Below, one piece after another: positions 37,241-51,290 of a stretch of 64,000 nt of DNA. The stretch is from contig JACVTC010000098.1 in NCBI GenBank assembly GCA_016946835.1, positions 580,001-644,000 of the forward strand, given 5' to 3'. The notes below the pieces were generated by a model. The model had not been told where the DNA came from. It worked only from the letters and a program-made list of their open reading frames with translations, and made no database searches. This DNA is from Neocallimastix lanati (nom. inval.). Its lineage: Eukaryota; Neocallimastigomycota; Neocallimastigomycetes; Neocallimastigales; Neocallimastigaceae. Position 1 is the stretch's first letter. The number at the start of each line of letters is the position of its first letter. The position numbers and the translations under genes are program-made.

Positions 37241-37750
37241 TTCAATAAATAATAATTAGGTTAGGTATTTCTATTTAACATTGAAAAATAAAATAAAAAA
37301 TAAATAACCATTTTATTTTTTAATGCTTAAAAAATAAAATAAAAATAAGAAATAAGAAAACTTTTTTTTTAAACATTGAAAAATAAAATAAAAATAAATA
37401 AACATTTTATTTTTTAATGCTTAAAAAATAAAATAATAATAAATTAACATTTTATTTTTAATGCTTAAAAAAAAAAAAAATAAAAAATAAGAAATAAGAA
37501 AACTTCTTTTTTAAACATTAAAAAATAAAAAAAATAAAATAAAATAAAATAAAAAATAAAAAATAAAAATAAATAAATAAAATAGTAAATAAAGAAATAA
37601 TAAATAATTAATAATTAAATAATTATTTAAATAATTGTATAATTAATTAAAAAAAGGTTTATTATTTTAAATATTAAAAAAAAAAAAAAAGTTTCAAAGC
37701 ATTTAAAAGTATATTTATTAAAATATTTTATTAAAAAATTTTAATTATCA

Positions 37751-39189
37751 ATGGAAGACAATATAGAAATTGAAATAAGTGAAACAAATCGAGGAAATGA
37801 ACAAATTATTATTAATAAAAAACACAAATTTAATTTTTCATTTCAAAGGAAAGATAAATCAAAAATTTATAGATGCACTGAATATAAGACTTTAAATAAA
37901 TGTAAATCTTTAATTATTTTAAATGATAAAAAGGAGGTTTTAAAATATGAAAGTTTACATAACCATCTCGAAAAAGAAATTGATGTGTCTATATCAGTAG
38001 CAAAGCATAAAATTAAGGAAGAAATTAAGAAAAATTCAATTCCTATGGATATAAAACCTAAACATATATTTAATGCCGTTTCTCAAGAAATGGGACTTAT
38101 ATGTCCCGAATATAGTACAATTAGATCCCAAATAATAAGAAATATAAATAAACAATTTCCTCCAAACATAAAAAGTTTTGATGATATTCCCATTGAATCA
38201 GAATATTATAAAACGAAAAGAAATGAAAATTTTATGATATTTAAAAATACTGATCTAATAATCTTTCAATCACCTTTCCAAGCATATTTATTTTCGAATT
38301 ATCATCAAAATATATTTGCGGACGGTACATTTTATGCAGCACCGAAATTTAGTTATCAATTATTTATAACAAGAACTTATGTTGGGGAATTTAATATGTT
38401 TTACACTACTTCCATTTCTATATTAAAAAATAAAAAACAATCTACATATGAAACATTATTTAAAGAAATAAAAAAAAAATTCAAATAAATTTAGGAGTAA
38501 TACATTAATTACTACAATTAATTTTCATTGTGATTTTGAACAAGATATATCTAATGCCTCAAAAAAAGTTTTTCCCAATATAGATATTAAATATTGTGTT
38601 TGGCATTACAAAAGATCGTTAGAAAAACAAAAAAATATATTATGTTATCATGAAGTGAAGAATAATAATGATGTATATATTTATTATAAAGCTATTTCGA
38701 ACTTACCTTTTATAAACCCTAACTATATATTTGATATTTATATTATAATAAAAAGAATTTGTCAAAAAAAAAAGTATAATAATTTTCTGCAATTTTTAGA
38801 ATATTTTAATAAAAATTATTTACTTAAGTATAATGTTAATAATTGGAATTATTATGAAAATATAGAGCATTTAACAAACAATGCATCAGAATCTTATAAT
38901 AGCTACTTAAATAATATATTTCCAAATAAACCTTTATTTTATAAATTAATATATATATATTAAAAGAAGAAGAAAACTTATCTTATAATGATTATCAAAG
39001 GAGAACTAAAGGAAATTGGAAAAAAAAGCAAAAAATATTTAGTGCAACTGATGAAATTAAAATTTTAATTGAAAATTACAAAAGTAAGGAAATAAATTTA
39101 TTTTATAATGAATGCAACAGAAATGAATTAATTAAATTATGGAAAGAATGTTTAATTGATTTAAACGATATAAATATTAATTTAAAATA
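37751..39189 (+). pseudogene. MULE-type transposase, broken by two frameshifts
   Basis: The first frame (245 codons, ATG at 37751) has an N-terminal FLYWCH-like zinc-binding region (Tyr-Arg-Cys…Cys-Lys…His-Asn-His at about 40-75). It ends in the start of a MULE catalytic domain, with FADGTFYAAP carrying the first Asp. At about 38470-38479 a poly-A run breaks the frame. The next frame carries INFHCDFEQDISNA with the second Asp, CVWHYKRSLE, and LTNNASESYNSYLNN with the presumed catalytic Glu. At about 38945-38960 an AT repeat breaks the frame again, and the last part (NLSYNDYQRRTKGNW…) runs to a TAA at 39187-39189. All three acidic residues appear present, so inactivation may be recent. MULE transposases cut and paste elements with terminal inverted repeats. 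Confidence 0.85.
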
Positions 39190-39399
39190 AATAATCTTAA
39201 TTTAAAAAAATGCTAGAAAAATAAAAATTTGTTTATTTTAAATTTATATTTATAATCGTTTAAATAATAATTAAATAATCTTAATTAAAAAAAATGCTAG
39301 AAAAATACAAATTTATTTACCTATTGTGTTTATTTAATAATCTTAATAGAAATTATCTTTTAGTTATTTTTATTAAGTAATTTATAACTAAAACCGATT

Positions 39400-39590
39400 T
39401 ATTTGATACTAGTTAAAATTTTATTAATATCAATATCAATATTATATAATTATAAATTTTATTAATATCAATATCAATATTATATAATTATAAATTTTAT
39501 TTATATCAATATCAATATTATATTATTATAAATTTTATTAATATCAATATCAATATTATATTATTATAAATTTTATTAATATCAATATAC
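39400..39590. repeat. Tandem array of a unit of about 40 bp, 5 copies
   Basis: The unit is attttattaatatcaatatc followed by aatattatataattataa, repeated with small changes between the MULE relic and its right terminal repeat. Confidence 0.8.
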
Positions 39591-39818
39591 TTTTCAAAAT
39601 TAATTATGTTATTAAAAATATTAAATTCAATAAAAGATTTTTATTATTTTATTAAAATTATAATTGTTATTATTATATTTTAATAATAATTGATTCATAT
39701 TGACCAAACATTATAAATATTACTATGCAAATAATTAATTATTTTAATAGGATCAATTATTCAACTCTTATTGTTTTAATTTTTAATTCTTATATCATTT
39801 AAATTAATATATATATAT

Positions 39819-39908
39819 GGGGAGAGTTGCATTTCCCCAAATTACATTTCCCCAAGTGGCGTAGTATTAAAAAGTTGCATTTCGACAAGTTGCATTTCGA
39901 CAAGTGGA
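39819..39908. repeat. Right terminal-type repeats of the MULE
   Basis: Four copies of a (G)TT(G/A)CATTTC word, two followed by CCCC (39829-39853) and two by GACA (39873-39903). They are in inverse orientation to the block at 37194-37238. The outermost is ggggagagttgcatttcccc. Confidence 0.55.
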
Positions 39909-40064
39909 GTATTATTTCACAGTTATAATATTAATTAATAATTTATTTTTAATAATATTTTACATTTAAATTTTAAATATAAGGAAAACTAGTATTTTTA
40001 AGCAGCTAAAGATATTAATAAAAAAAAACATTTAATACGAAAGAGTAATAGTATGAACATTTAA

Positions 40065-43000
40065 ACAGGATTTTTTTATTGCATCTTTTTTACTTTGAAA
40101 ATTATACCATTAGAATCGATGGATATAATATACCTGATCCTTTTTTAGACGAAATAGAAGAAATAAAAAATAACCAAGAAAAAGAAAATGAATAATACAA
40201 ACATCTTTATTTATTTTTACTTATACAAATTGTCATGAATAAAGATATATTTAAAAATAAAACAAATAATAATGCAATAAAAATTGACTATAATAATGGA
40301 AAATTACCTATAAACAGCATAAAAGAAGAAAAACAACTTATTTCATTTTTAAATATTTTGTATATTATATATATATATAAATGTCAATTTTATCTATATG
40401 TTTGCGTATTGTCCCAGTAATTGTTAAAGAAAATGAAAAAAAAAATTAGATTAATATTTAGCAGTATTAGGAGTTTCTCATGTTTTAACATGGTTTTTAT
40501 GAAATATAATAAAAAACATGATTTTAATTTTTATAACTTTTAGAGCTAGTATTATTTTTAGCAATTGTGAATATTTTTACTCCATTAGGTTAGTTAATTT
40601 TTTTTATTGCTTATTCACTTTACTATATTTCATTTATTTCTCGATAATTTTCAATTTTTTTAAACAAAGTTTGACAACTCTTTCATGTGGAGATATATAT
40701 TATATTTATGGTTTCAGTTATTTAATATTTAATTATTTTGGTTATACATCCACTTTAATAGGATCTTTTTTATCAATTAGACGAATTAATTAAAAATAAG
40801 TCTATCGAAAGTTATTCAATAAATTCTCCATCGCTAGAATAATCATTTATTACACTTACAGATGAAGATATTGATAATATAGATATAACATATAAAAATA
40901 AACAAATTAAAATAAGCTAAGATAATAATAATAAAAATGATAATGATGTTAATTATAATAATGATGAAAATAATAACTATACTAATAATGAGGTTCTAGT
41001 TTTAAAAGATTATAATATATTTTCTATTTCATGTAAAAGTAAAAATTCATCATTATACATATTAATTCAATTAATAATATTAAGATATAAAATTTATCCT
41101 ATAAATAATAAATATAATATCATTATTCTATACGATTCTAATTTATATAATATTTTCATTATTAATTTTTTTAATATTAAGAAACGTTTATGATTATGGT
41201 TTTAAACCATTTATTGAAAAAGAATTATCACCCTCAAAATATAAAAATTTAAAATGGAATTTTAATATTGAAAATTCCAATTTAAATGAAACTTTTTTTG
41301 TTATAAATAAATATTTGATTAATAATTATGAATATCAAAATATAAATGAATTTATTTATGTAAATGATAGCGTTCACTTTAATAAAAATTTTTTTCATTG
41401 ATTTCAGGAAATATTTATAATTTTAATCAATATATTTTTGATATATATTACAATGAAACAGTAGTTCATTCTATTCCAATTATTGTTAACTATTTGTTAA
41501 ATATTATTTTAAAATCTAGATTTACTAATTTATAAATTTTAGTAAATTTATTTCCATTTTCTTTAAATAATATTTATAAAGCATAGTATTTATTAGCAAC
41601 TTCAGGATTAGCTGTAGGAATGATTTTAATTTTTGCTCTGATAAAATATGGATAGGCTGTAATAAAAGAAAAAGAAATTATGATGTATAGGAAATTAAGA
41701 TTAAATGGTGTTAATAAAAAGATATATTGGTTTTCTTTATTAATTACAGATGTATCTTTTTATCTACTTTCCTTCACATTAATACTTATTGTTGGAATAG
41801 TATTTAAATACGAAGCATTTAAAAACTTTTATTTCATATTAATAATTTTATTTACTTTTATTTTGAGATATTTGTTATATAATTTTTTTCATTTTTCTTA
41901 AGTAATTTTTTCTATATCTAAAATATATAAATAATAATTTTTTTTTAGTATATATATTAATTTAATATAAAGTATAATAGGTTTCTTATTTTTCCAATAT
42001 TGTTTAGGATTTGCTTTTAAAAGTACTATTTCAACCTATATTTTTTTAACTTTAATTAATATCATATTCATCATGATTATATATATAGTTAATAACATAA
42101 TATCAGGTTTTGTTGGCAATGAATTTAATATAATCATAATTTTTAATAAATATTCAATATATTTCCAGATGATAATATGTTTTCTATATCAACCATATTC
42201 TTTTATTTGAATATATATATATAATTTCACAATTATATCTATATACTAGATTATATCAAATTCCTTTAATATTAAATATTTTTCATTCAATAATAGAATT
42301 ACTAATATAATAATTTCAATTATTATTTTAAATATTTTTCATTTTATATTTTTAATTTTTATGGATTAAAATTATAATGATGTTAAAAATAAAGAAGGTT
42401 TAAAAATAAAAGATTCAAAGTTGAAAACTAATGAAGACTATTTAAAATTGAATAAAAATAATGTTTATGAAGAATATATAAACTAGTTAAGAAGAGATAA
42501 AGTGAATTTCCAATACGTGTACTTGGTATAAATAAGGAACTTAAAATTGATGAAAAATTTACAAGAAAAGAAATGGAAAAATTAGAATATAAAAAAAAAT
42601 TATATAGTGAAATTCATAAAGTATTAAATATATTAAAACCATACTGAAAGATATTATATTTCATGTTAATAACAATGAATGCTTTGGCCTTTTAGGTCAA
42701 AATGTGGTTGGAAAATCAACAACATTAAACATTTTAACTACATCAGATTTTCCTACATTTGGTGATATTTATTATAATGGAAAAAATATTAAAACCATGA
42801 AATTTTTAAATATTGGATATTGTAACCAAAAAGATAAATTATGAAATGAACTTATTATTAAAGAGCATCTTATATTCTTTCAATTGTTAAGAGGCTTTCC
42901 AAAAGACATAATTGATGAAAATGTATTACATTATATTTATTATTATGATTTACAATAACATCAAAATAAAAAAATTTCAGAATTAAGTGGAGGTACCAAA

Positions 43001-43070
43001 AGAAAAATATCCATGTTATTAACCATATGTGGATGTCCAAGTCATATTATTTTAGATGAACCTATTCATA
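40065..43070 (+). pseudogene. ABCA-type ABC transporter, heavily degraded
   Basis: Broken frames in a consistent order recreate a half ABCA transporter. First come an extracellular-loop relic (ENYTIRIDGYNIPDPF, 40095-40140), then membrane segments (40235-40793) and a second set of membrane helices (AVIKEKEIMMYRKLRLNGV at about 41655-41715, then helices to about 42350). The nucleotide-binding domain follows at 42640-43070, with Walker A-like GQNVVGKSTT, signature LSGGTKRK and Walker B PSHIILDEP. At least ten in-frame stops and several frameshifts are present. Stops replace expected Gln or Trp codons (taa/tag/tga), i.e. C-to-T and G-to-A changes. It cannot make a working transporter. The domain order is known for ABCA proteins; identity is from motifs only. 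Confidence 0.8.
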
Positions 43071-43079
43071 TAATTTTTA

Positions 43080-44478
43080 ATTATATGAATAAATTTTTAA
43101 TAATAAACATTTTGATAACATTTTTTCCTAAAGTATTATTATAAGATTATAAGTATTAATTATTAAATATTTTATATTTATAAAAATTATAAATTTAAAT
43201 AATAATAATAAAATTTTAATTTATTTATTTTAAAAGTATTTATTATAAATATTGTTTTATAATCATTGTTTTATTAAATATTTATTTTATTTCGTGTTTA
43301 TTTTTTTTTTTTAATATTTATTTTATTTCGTGTTTATTTCTTTTTTTAATATTTATTTTATTTCGTGTATATTTCTTTTTTTAAAGTAATATAATTATTA
43401 AATAATAATAAAATATGTAATAATAAATTATTTAATAATAACTATCATTTTTTTCCATTAAATAATAATAAAATATGTAATAATAAATTATTTAATAATA
43501 ACTATCATTTTTTCTGAAGTATTATAATAATAATAAAATATGTAATAATAAATTATTTAATAATAACTATCATTTTTTCTGAAGTATTATAAGTATTAAT
43601 TATTAAATATCTAATTATAATATTTAAATTTATAATTCTTATAAATATAAATTAAAATTTTAGTATTTATTATAAATATTGTTTTATAATCAAAAATTTT
43701 AAGTAATTTAAATGTATAATTACTATTATTATTTTATTGTTTATAGTTAATATAAGCATATTAATAATTATAATTAAACACTATTAAATATTTTATTATT
43801 TCTTATTTTATTATTTTAGAATTTTGATTATTTTTGATTATTTTTTTAGAATTTTGATAATTATTATTTTTTTAAAGTATTATTATTATTAAATATTAAA
43901 TATTAATTATCTATTATTAAAATATTTTTATTATATTTTTAAAAATATTATATTATTATTAAATATATTTATAAAAATTATAATAAAAATATTTTAAAAT
44001 TAATATTTTTCTAAATATTTTAAAATTAATATTTTTCTAAATATTTCATTATTACATATTTTATTATTATTTTAACAAAAAAATATTAAAATATATCCTT
44101 ATATTTAAATATTATTAAATATTTTATTATTTCTTATTTTATTATTTTAAAACTTTGATAATTATTTTAACAAAAAATATTAAAATATATCCTTATAATT
44201 AAATATTATTAAATATTTTATTATTTCTTATTTTATTATTTTAATATTTTAACAAAAAATATTAAAATATATCCTTATAATTAAATATTATTAAATATTT
44301 TATTATTTCTTATTTTATTATTTTAATATTTTGATAAGTATTAATTATAAATTATTTTTAATATTGTATTTGTAACAAAGTACTATTTTTTTTTCAATTT
44401 TAGGATTATTACTATTATGTATTGTTATTACAATTATAATTATTGTAGATTATTGTCGTCATTATAATTATTATTTTG

Positions 44479-44524
<46 letters not shown>

Positions 44525-46317
44525 GTATTTATTATCACTCATTATTATAGTATTTTTATTATAGTAATATATATTTTTACTTAACAAAATTAATATTAAT
44601 CATAATAATAATAATTTAAAAGAAATAAATATTAAATGAAAATTTTTATTTCTATTAATTTGTAATAATAATTAAAATGTAATAATTATTAAATGAAATA
44701 TTTTATTTTTATATCAATTATTAAAATATAATTTTAATATTCATAATAATAATTAAAAAGTAATAATTATTAAATGAAAAATTTTATTTTTATATCAATT
44801 ATTAAGATGAATCTTTATTCTATTAAAATAGAAAATTTATTTTTATACTTCTATTATATAATTCAATATTGTAAAAATAAAAATTCTTTTAAAATAAATT
44901 ATATATTAATAAAAGATAAAATATTAAAGATAAAATATTAAATTGTTTAATTAATCATATATTATTTATTTCTATCAATAGTTTTATTAATACTTAATAA
45001 TTAATATAATTAAAAGAATTGTTTGTTATCATATAGCTTTGTTTTATTCTATTTTTTAATCTTCATTATTTAATATAAATTATTAATATTATAATTGTTA
45101 AAATTATATATTTTATATATTAAAATATATATTATATGAATAATATTATAATTGTTAAAATTATATATTTTATATATTAAAATATATATTATATGAATAA
45201 TATTAGAAATATATTGAATTATATTCATTAATATATATGTAACTTTGATTAACCAATCATGCTTTTATTTTATATAAACAGACTTTATTTTTATTAAAAT
45301 CTCATGTAATTTGTGAAATGTTATACAACAAAAAAACTTGTATTGTAAAATATTTAATTATATTTATTATATTTATATATTTATATTAATTTAATTTAAT
45401 TTAATATATTTCCAATAAAAAATTTGAATACCCTTCAAATTCTTTATAATCTATTTTATGTAGATTTCCTTTAAATAACTAAATATTGTATATTATATAA
45501 ATATTGTGTAATATATTACTATATATTATATTTTTTTATTTTAAGTATTTTAATATATCATTAACAAATTTTAATTAAAAATTAAAGTTTTGAAATTTAA
45601 AATTTCAAAAAAATATATATTAAATATTTCCTTTTTTGTATAATTTAATATCATTAAACTTTTGAGATTAATATTCAAAAAAGAATAAAAATTAATTATC
45701 AAATAAAATTTTGAAAAACAAAATATTTTTAAATTATTATTTATTATGTAATTTAATTTTTCGTTTTAATTCCATGTATATATCAAAACGAAACTAAAAA
45801 ATAAAAACAAAAAATTTCAAATAAAAATAAAAAATTTCTCTACTTTTTTTATTTTATTTTTTTTTTTAATTTTGTTTTAGTAAGATTCAAAAATTTATAT
45901 AGATAGAAGTAATTTGTATAATATTTAAAAGTTAATATTATTAAATTATTATTTAATAAAATACCAATTATTTAAAAATAGAAGAATTATAAATTGTAAT
46001 ATACATATTATAAGAAGGAAGTACTAAAACTTAAAAAAAAAATATTTATAAAATAAAAAGGGTATACGTAACATAAAAATCAATAACATTAGAGGTACCC
46101 TTTTTATTTTCATTATAATCAAAATAAACAATTAATAACAATCAATTTTTAAAAATAATAATATGTTATTTTAAGAAGACTATCATAAATAAAATTAAAA
46201 CATAAATTAAAAGAAAACAAGACATTAAATTCTAGCCCAAAAAAAGCAAATATACTAATTAAAGTAAATTAAACTACACTTAACGATTAAGCTTATTTAA
46301 TTTAAATAATAATTACA
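43080..46317. other. Gene-free spacer with short tandem duplications
   Basis: No gene is visible. Several local tandem repeats occur: a unit of about 32 bp with tttatttcgtgt (43290-43380), a unit of 60-70 bp with atttaataataactatcatt (43390-43590), a unit of about 75 bp with aatattaaaatatatcctta (44075-44330), and a duplicated block of about 65 bp (45070-45200). An (ATT)n array lies at 44481-44522. Confidence 0.65.
46051..46109. promoter_or_regulatory. Perfect 14-bp inverted repeat upstream of the proline-rich gene
   Basis: aaataaaaagggta (46051-46064) pairs exactly with taccctttttattt (46096-46109) around a 31-nt loop, about 210 bp before the ATG at 46318. It could be a cruciform, an operator-like site or the remains of a small element. 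No function is shown. Confidence 0.35.
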
Positions 46318-48406
46318 ATGGAACAATTCAATGGAAACAATCGCCACAGTACTTTAATCTGTGAAGTAAAAAATAAAATGGAAGTCGAACAAACGAAAAC
46401 TTTCAAAATTGAAGATGAATATGAAGTAATCCCATTTCCAGAAATTGAAAAGGTAAAATAAATTATTTTATTATTTATAATAAATTTAAAATATATTTAT
46501 ATATATAGTAAATATATATTAATTAAAAATATGATTAATTAATAACAAATTTATTTAAAATATTTAACAAAAATAAACTGAAATAAAACAGAAAATTCCA
46601 GTTGCTCCACCAAGACCATCAGTAGTTAAACTTCTTCAACCAATTATTAATTTAAGAATTAGAAAGTCAAGAAGTGTTATTCCAGTTCCACCCCCAAGAC
46701 CTTTAATGGACTTTGAAAAGAAGAGAATTCCAGTTCCACCACCAAGACCTTTAATGGACTTTGAAAAGAAGAGAATTCCAGTTCCACCCCCAAGACCTTT
46801 AATGGACTTTGAAAAGAAGAGAATTCCAGTTCCACCACCAAGACCTTTAATGGACTTTGAAAAGAAGAGAATTCCAGTTCCACCACCAAGACCTTTAATG
46901 GACTTTGAAAAGAAGAGTATTCCAGTTCCACCACCAAGACCTTTAATGGACTTTGAAAAGAAGAGTATTCCAGTTCCACCACCAAGACCTTTAATGGACT
47001 TTGAAAAGAAGAGAATTCCAGTTCCACCACCAAGACCTTTAATGGACTTTGAAAAGAAGAGAATTCCAGTTCCACCACCAAGACCTTTAATGGACTTTGA
47101 AAAGAAGAGTATTCCAGTTCCACCACCAAGACCTTTAATGGACTTTGAAAAGAAGAGTATTCCAGTTCCACCACCAAGACCTTTAATGGACTTTGAAAAG
47201 AAGAGTATTCCAGTTCCACCACCAAGACCTTTAATGGACTTTGAAAAGAAGAGTATTCCAGTTCCACCACCAAGACCTTTAATGGACTTTGAAAAGAAAA
47301 CTGAAAAGAAAAATACTCAACCAATTATTTTTAAGAAGCCAGAAACTGAAGATGATGATTTCACTTTCGTTCCAATGATGGTTGAAAAGACAGAAGAATA
47401 CTCAGATGAAATCATTAATGCTTACGAGAAAGTTATGAATGAACTTGTTGTCAAGGCTAAAAAGATTGTAAAGAATAAGAAAACTAATAGTATGTTTAGT
47501 GCACCAACTAAGATGAACAATCACTGTTTATTAATGTATGAAATTAAGAACTACAAGAATAAACTTAGCAGTGTTAAATCTTCAATTAAAGAAAACAAAA
47601 TGACACAATCTTCATTACATGACCTTTTACTTTATGAAATTAAGAACCATAAAATTAACTTAAAGAAATCAAAAGAACCAGTAGTCCATTCAAATCTTAA
47701 CTCTCGCGGATATATGGCATGGGAATTACAAAACTCAAACATGTGTAAAAATGTTAAAAATGGGAAGAAGGAAATTAAGAAGGTTGAAAAAGTTATGCCA
47801 AAATCTCTTTGTCCAATGCAACAAGTCCTATGGGAAATTAGTAATGGTAATATTACTCTCAAAAAGACTACTCCAATTGAAAAGAAAGAACTTCCACTTA
47901 AGCTTTCATTCCCAGAACAACTTGTTTTAGAAATTAAGAACCATCGTCCATTACGTAAAGTTGCTAAAGAAAATATTCCAAAAGCTATTGGTGGTACCCG
48001 TTGCTCAAACGAAAAGGATATTTCCTTAGAAATATTAAACAAGGCCGCTAACTCCGTATGCTCTCAATCTCGTGAAAAAGTATACATTGTTCAACAAGCT
48101 CGTGAAAGAATTAATTCTGATGAACAATATGCAGAACTTCTTTGCAACATTAAGAAATTCAAGAAGTGTGGAGAAGAAAATAATGAGGAAATTAATTCAT
48201 CAAACTACACTAAGCAATGTGATAACCCAATGAAAATCAAGTACTGCAGTAACAAAAATATCTGGTGGGATGAAGAACACAAGAAGATTATGCGTAGTAT
48301 TAGAAGAAGAAACTTCTCCTTAAGATCAATTGAAGATGAAGTTTGGGTTTGCGTTCCACAAAAACAAAACGAAACTAAAAAGAAGTCAAGATTCTGGTTT
48401 TGGTAA
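46318..48406 (+). CDS. Proline-rich 16-residue-repeat protein of unknown function, two exons
   Basis: Exon 1 is 46318-46452 (45 codons, MEQFNGNNRH…) and exon 2 is 46592-48406. The 139-nt intron has AAG|GTAAAA and ...ACAG ends, and the frame stays open, giving 649 residues. Residues about 84-275 are twelve back-to-back copies of MDFEKK(R/S)IPVPPPRPL, preceded by two partial copies. PVPPPRP is a typical ligand for SH3, WW or profilin-type modules. A second, degenerate repeat follows (about 360-530): LLMYEIKNYK, LLLYEIKNHK, MAWELQNSN, VLWEISNGN, LVLEIKNHRP and ISLEILNKA, spaced 30-45 residues apart. The C-terminus ends RFWFW. No signal peptide or membrane helix is seen. I recognise no family. 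A scaffold or cytoskeleton-linked adaptor would fit the composition but is inference. Codon use matches expressed host genes. Confidence 0.85.
46682..47281. repeat. Coding minisatellite of 48-bp units, 12 copies
   Basis: Units of exactly 48 bp are nearly identical. One position alternates between an Arg and a Ser codon in the order R R R R S S R R S S S S, suggesting block duplication of pairs. The long open frame on the opposite strand (46677-47324) is a by-product of this repeat. Confidence 0.95.
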
Positions 48407-49904
48407 ACAACTTCATAAACTAAAATATCTTTAATTTATAATTTTTTGTTTCAAAAAAAAAAAAAAAAAAAAAAAAAAAAACGCGTATTCAAATATATTT
48501 AGTTATATTAAAATCATATAATGAGCTTTAATCATATTTTATATTATCATCTTTTATATTAAATATATGTAATTATCTATAAATATAATTTAATTTGTTT
48601 TTCTTATTTTATTATTTAAAAAAAGAAATAAAATATTAATAAAAGTTTATTAAAAAATATAAAATATATAGGGGATTAAATTTTGAATTTATTTAATATA
48701 AAATAAATATAATATTATTATTTGAAAAAGAAATCAAATATAAAAATAATACCATTAAATATATAATATTATTTTTTTATTTCTTTTTAGATATTATAAA
48801 AGTAATTTAAAAAAAATAAATTTAAAATTATTATTATATGTTACTTAGATACTTTATATATTTAATTTTCGAAGATTTACATTTTAAAATTTTTAAATAT
48901 AATAATTTCTATAAATTATAAAATTATTATATATTATTTTGATATACACCAAATTTTGAAGATTTATTTTTTATAATTTTTAATATACTAATTTTAACTA
49001 TTTATATAATTATTATATATTACTTTGATATACACTTTTATTATTGTAATTAATGAGTAAATGAATATTAAATTTCTATAGATATATGGATAAATTTAAA
49101 TATATTTAAAAACAAATATATAAAATAAACAATTTCAATTCTAATAATATTAGTACAAATATATCTTTAATTATTTATTTAATAAAAAAAAAAAGAAAGT
49201 TTACAAAAATATAATATTTTTTCTTTTCATTAAATATATGAAGGATTGTAATATTTATTTAATTTTCCATATATAATATATGTATATACTAAAAAAAAAA
49301 TAATAATAATAATAATGACATACTAAAATATAATATTTTATAATATTTCTTGCTTTTTACTGAATATACGAAAGTCTATAATTTATATTTAATTTTTACT
49401 CAAAAATTATATATAAATATAAATATATTAATAAAAAATAAATAAATGAATAAAATTAAGATTTTAATTTTATTAATAATATTATAATTAAATATTATTT
49501 ATTTCTATCACAAAAATAAATTAATAAATAAAATGAAAGTACTAATAAAATTAGTAATAATATTACTAACAAGGAATAAATATATAGTTATTTATTTCTA
49601 TCACAAAAATAAATTAATCTATCACAAAAATAAATTAATAAATAAAATGTAAGTTCTAATAAATTTTGTAATAATATTACTAAAAAAGAATAAGTATATA
49701 GTTATAATTAAGATATTATTACTATAGATAAATTATGTTTGAATCCGAATAATTCTTTGTACTTTGTACTTAATCAATTTAATATTTTATCTTTTATTTT
49801 TTACTGTGTTTTTATTTTTTGCTTTGTCTGCTGATTTTTCATTCATATTCCCGGAATTACTTTCATCATGTCTATATAAATATTTTTATTATTTACAAAA
49901 AAAA

Positions 49905-49952
<48 letters not shown>

Positions 49953-49970
49953 TATATTTGATTATTATTA
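48407..49970. other. Intergenic spacer, no gene seen
   Basis: A+T-rich, with a poly-A run at 48453-48480 after the proline-rich gene, short duplicated blocks around 49500-49690 (tttctatcacaaaaataaat repeats) and an (AT)n tract at 49908-49950. Confidence 0.6.
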
Positions 49971-49971
49971 C

Positions 49972-50712
<741 letters not shown>

Positions 50713-51111
50713 TTTTAATATTAGTATCTAATTTATTAAAACGAAATTTAATATTATTTTTTTTTTTTTAATTTTCCTTAGTTAAAACTACTGTATTATT
50801 TTTCTAAATATATATATATATTTTTTATTTTATTCAAATACATATATTACATATATAATTATTTAAAAAAAAAAAAAAAAAAAGACTGTTATTACATATA
50901 ATTGATAATTTAAAAATTTTTTTTTTTTTTTTTTTTTTTTTAAACTAAATATAAAAAATGAACCATCAAATTATTTGTTGTTTTTAATTAATTCATTAAA
51001 GTTTTAATTAATTCATTAAGTTTTTAGATAAGATATTATTGTTAACATTATCACTTATATTTAAATCGTTATTGTTATTTTCATTTATATTGTTATTGTA
51101 ATTGTTATTGT

Positions 51112-51290
51112 TTATTTTAATATTATTATTGTTTTATAATTTCTTTTTGCCTTAGGTAGAGATGCATATTTTTCATCTCTACTACGTTTTGCTGCAGCAA
51201 TAATTGCATCATAATTATTGTTCCATTTTGCTGCAGTTATTACTGGAGAAGTGGCAATTTGATTATGGGAAGTTTGCCTTCTTCCATCAT
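51112..51290 (-). CDS. Minus-one-frame extension downstream of Gag
   Basis: Immediately after the Gag stop, the -1 frame stays open for about 58 codons (CTG AAT GAT GGA…, LNDGRRQTSHNQ, then AAKWNNNYDAIIAAAKRS) to a TAA at 51112. It starts at a sequence that matches the X XXY YYZ slippery-heptamer pattern. Whether it is translated by frameshifting, or is simply the original Gag C-terminus separated by an A-run indel, cannot be told from sequence alone. Confidence 0.4.

Noticed and set aside
40065-43070. Stop-codon reassignment to explain in-frame stops in the ABCA region
   Set aside because: All three stops occur in frame together with frameshifts, while intact genes nearby end normally at TAA; decay is simpler.
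46677-47324. 215-codon open frame on the minus strand opposite the proline-rich repeat
   Set aside because: It is the antisense of the 48-bp coding repeat; the plus frame has a splice-consistent start, host codon use and extends well beyond the repeat.
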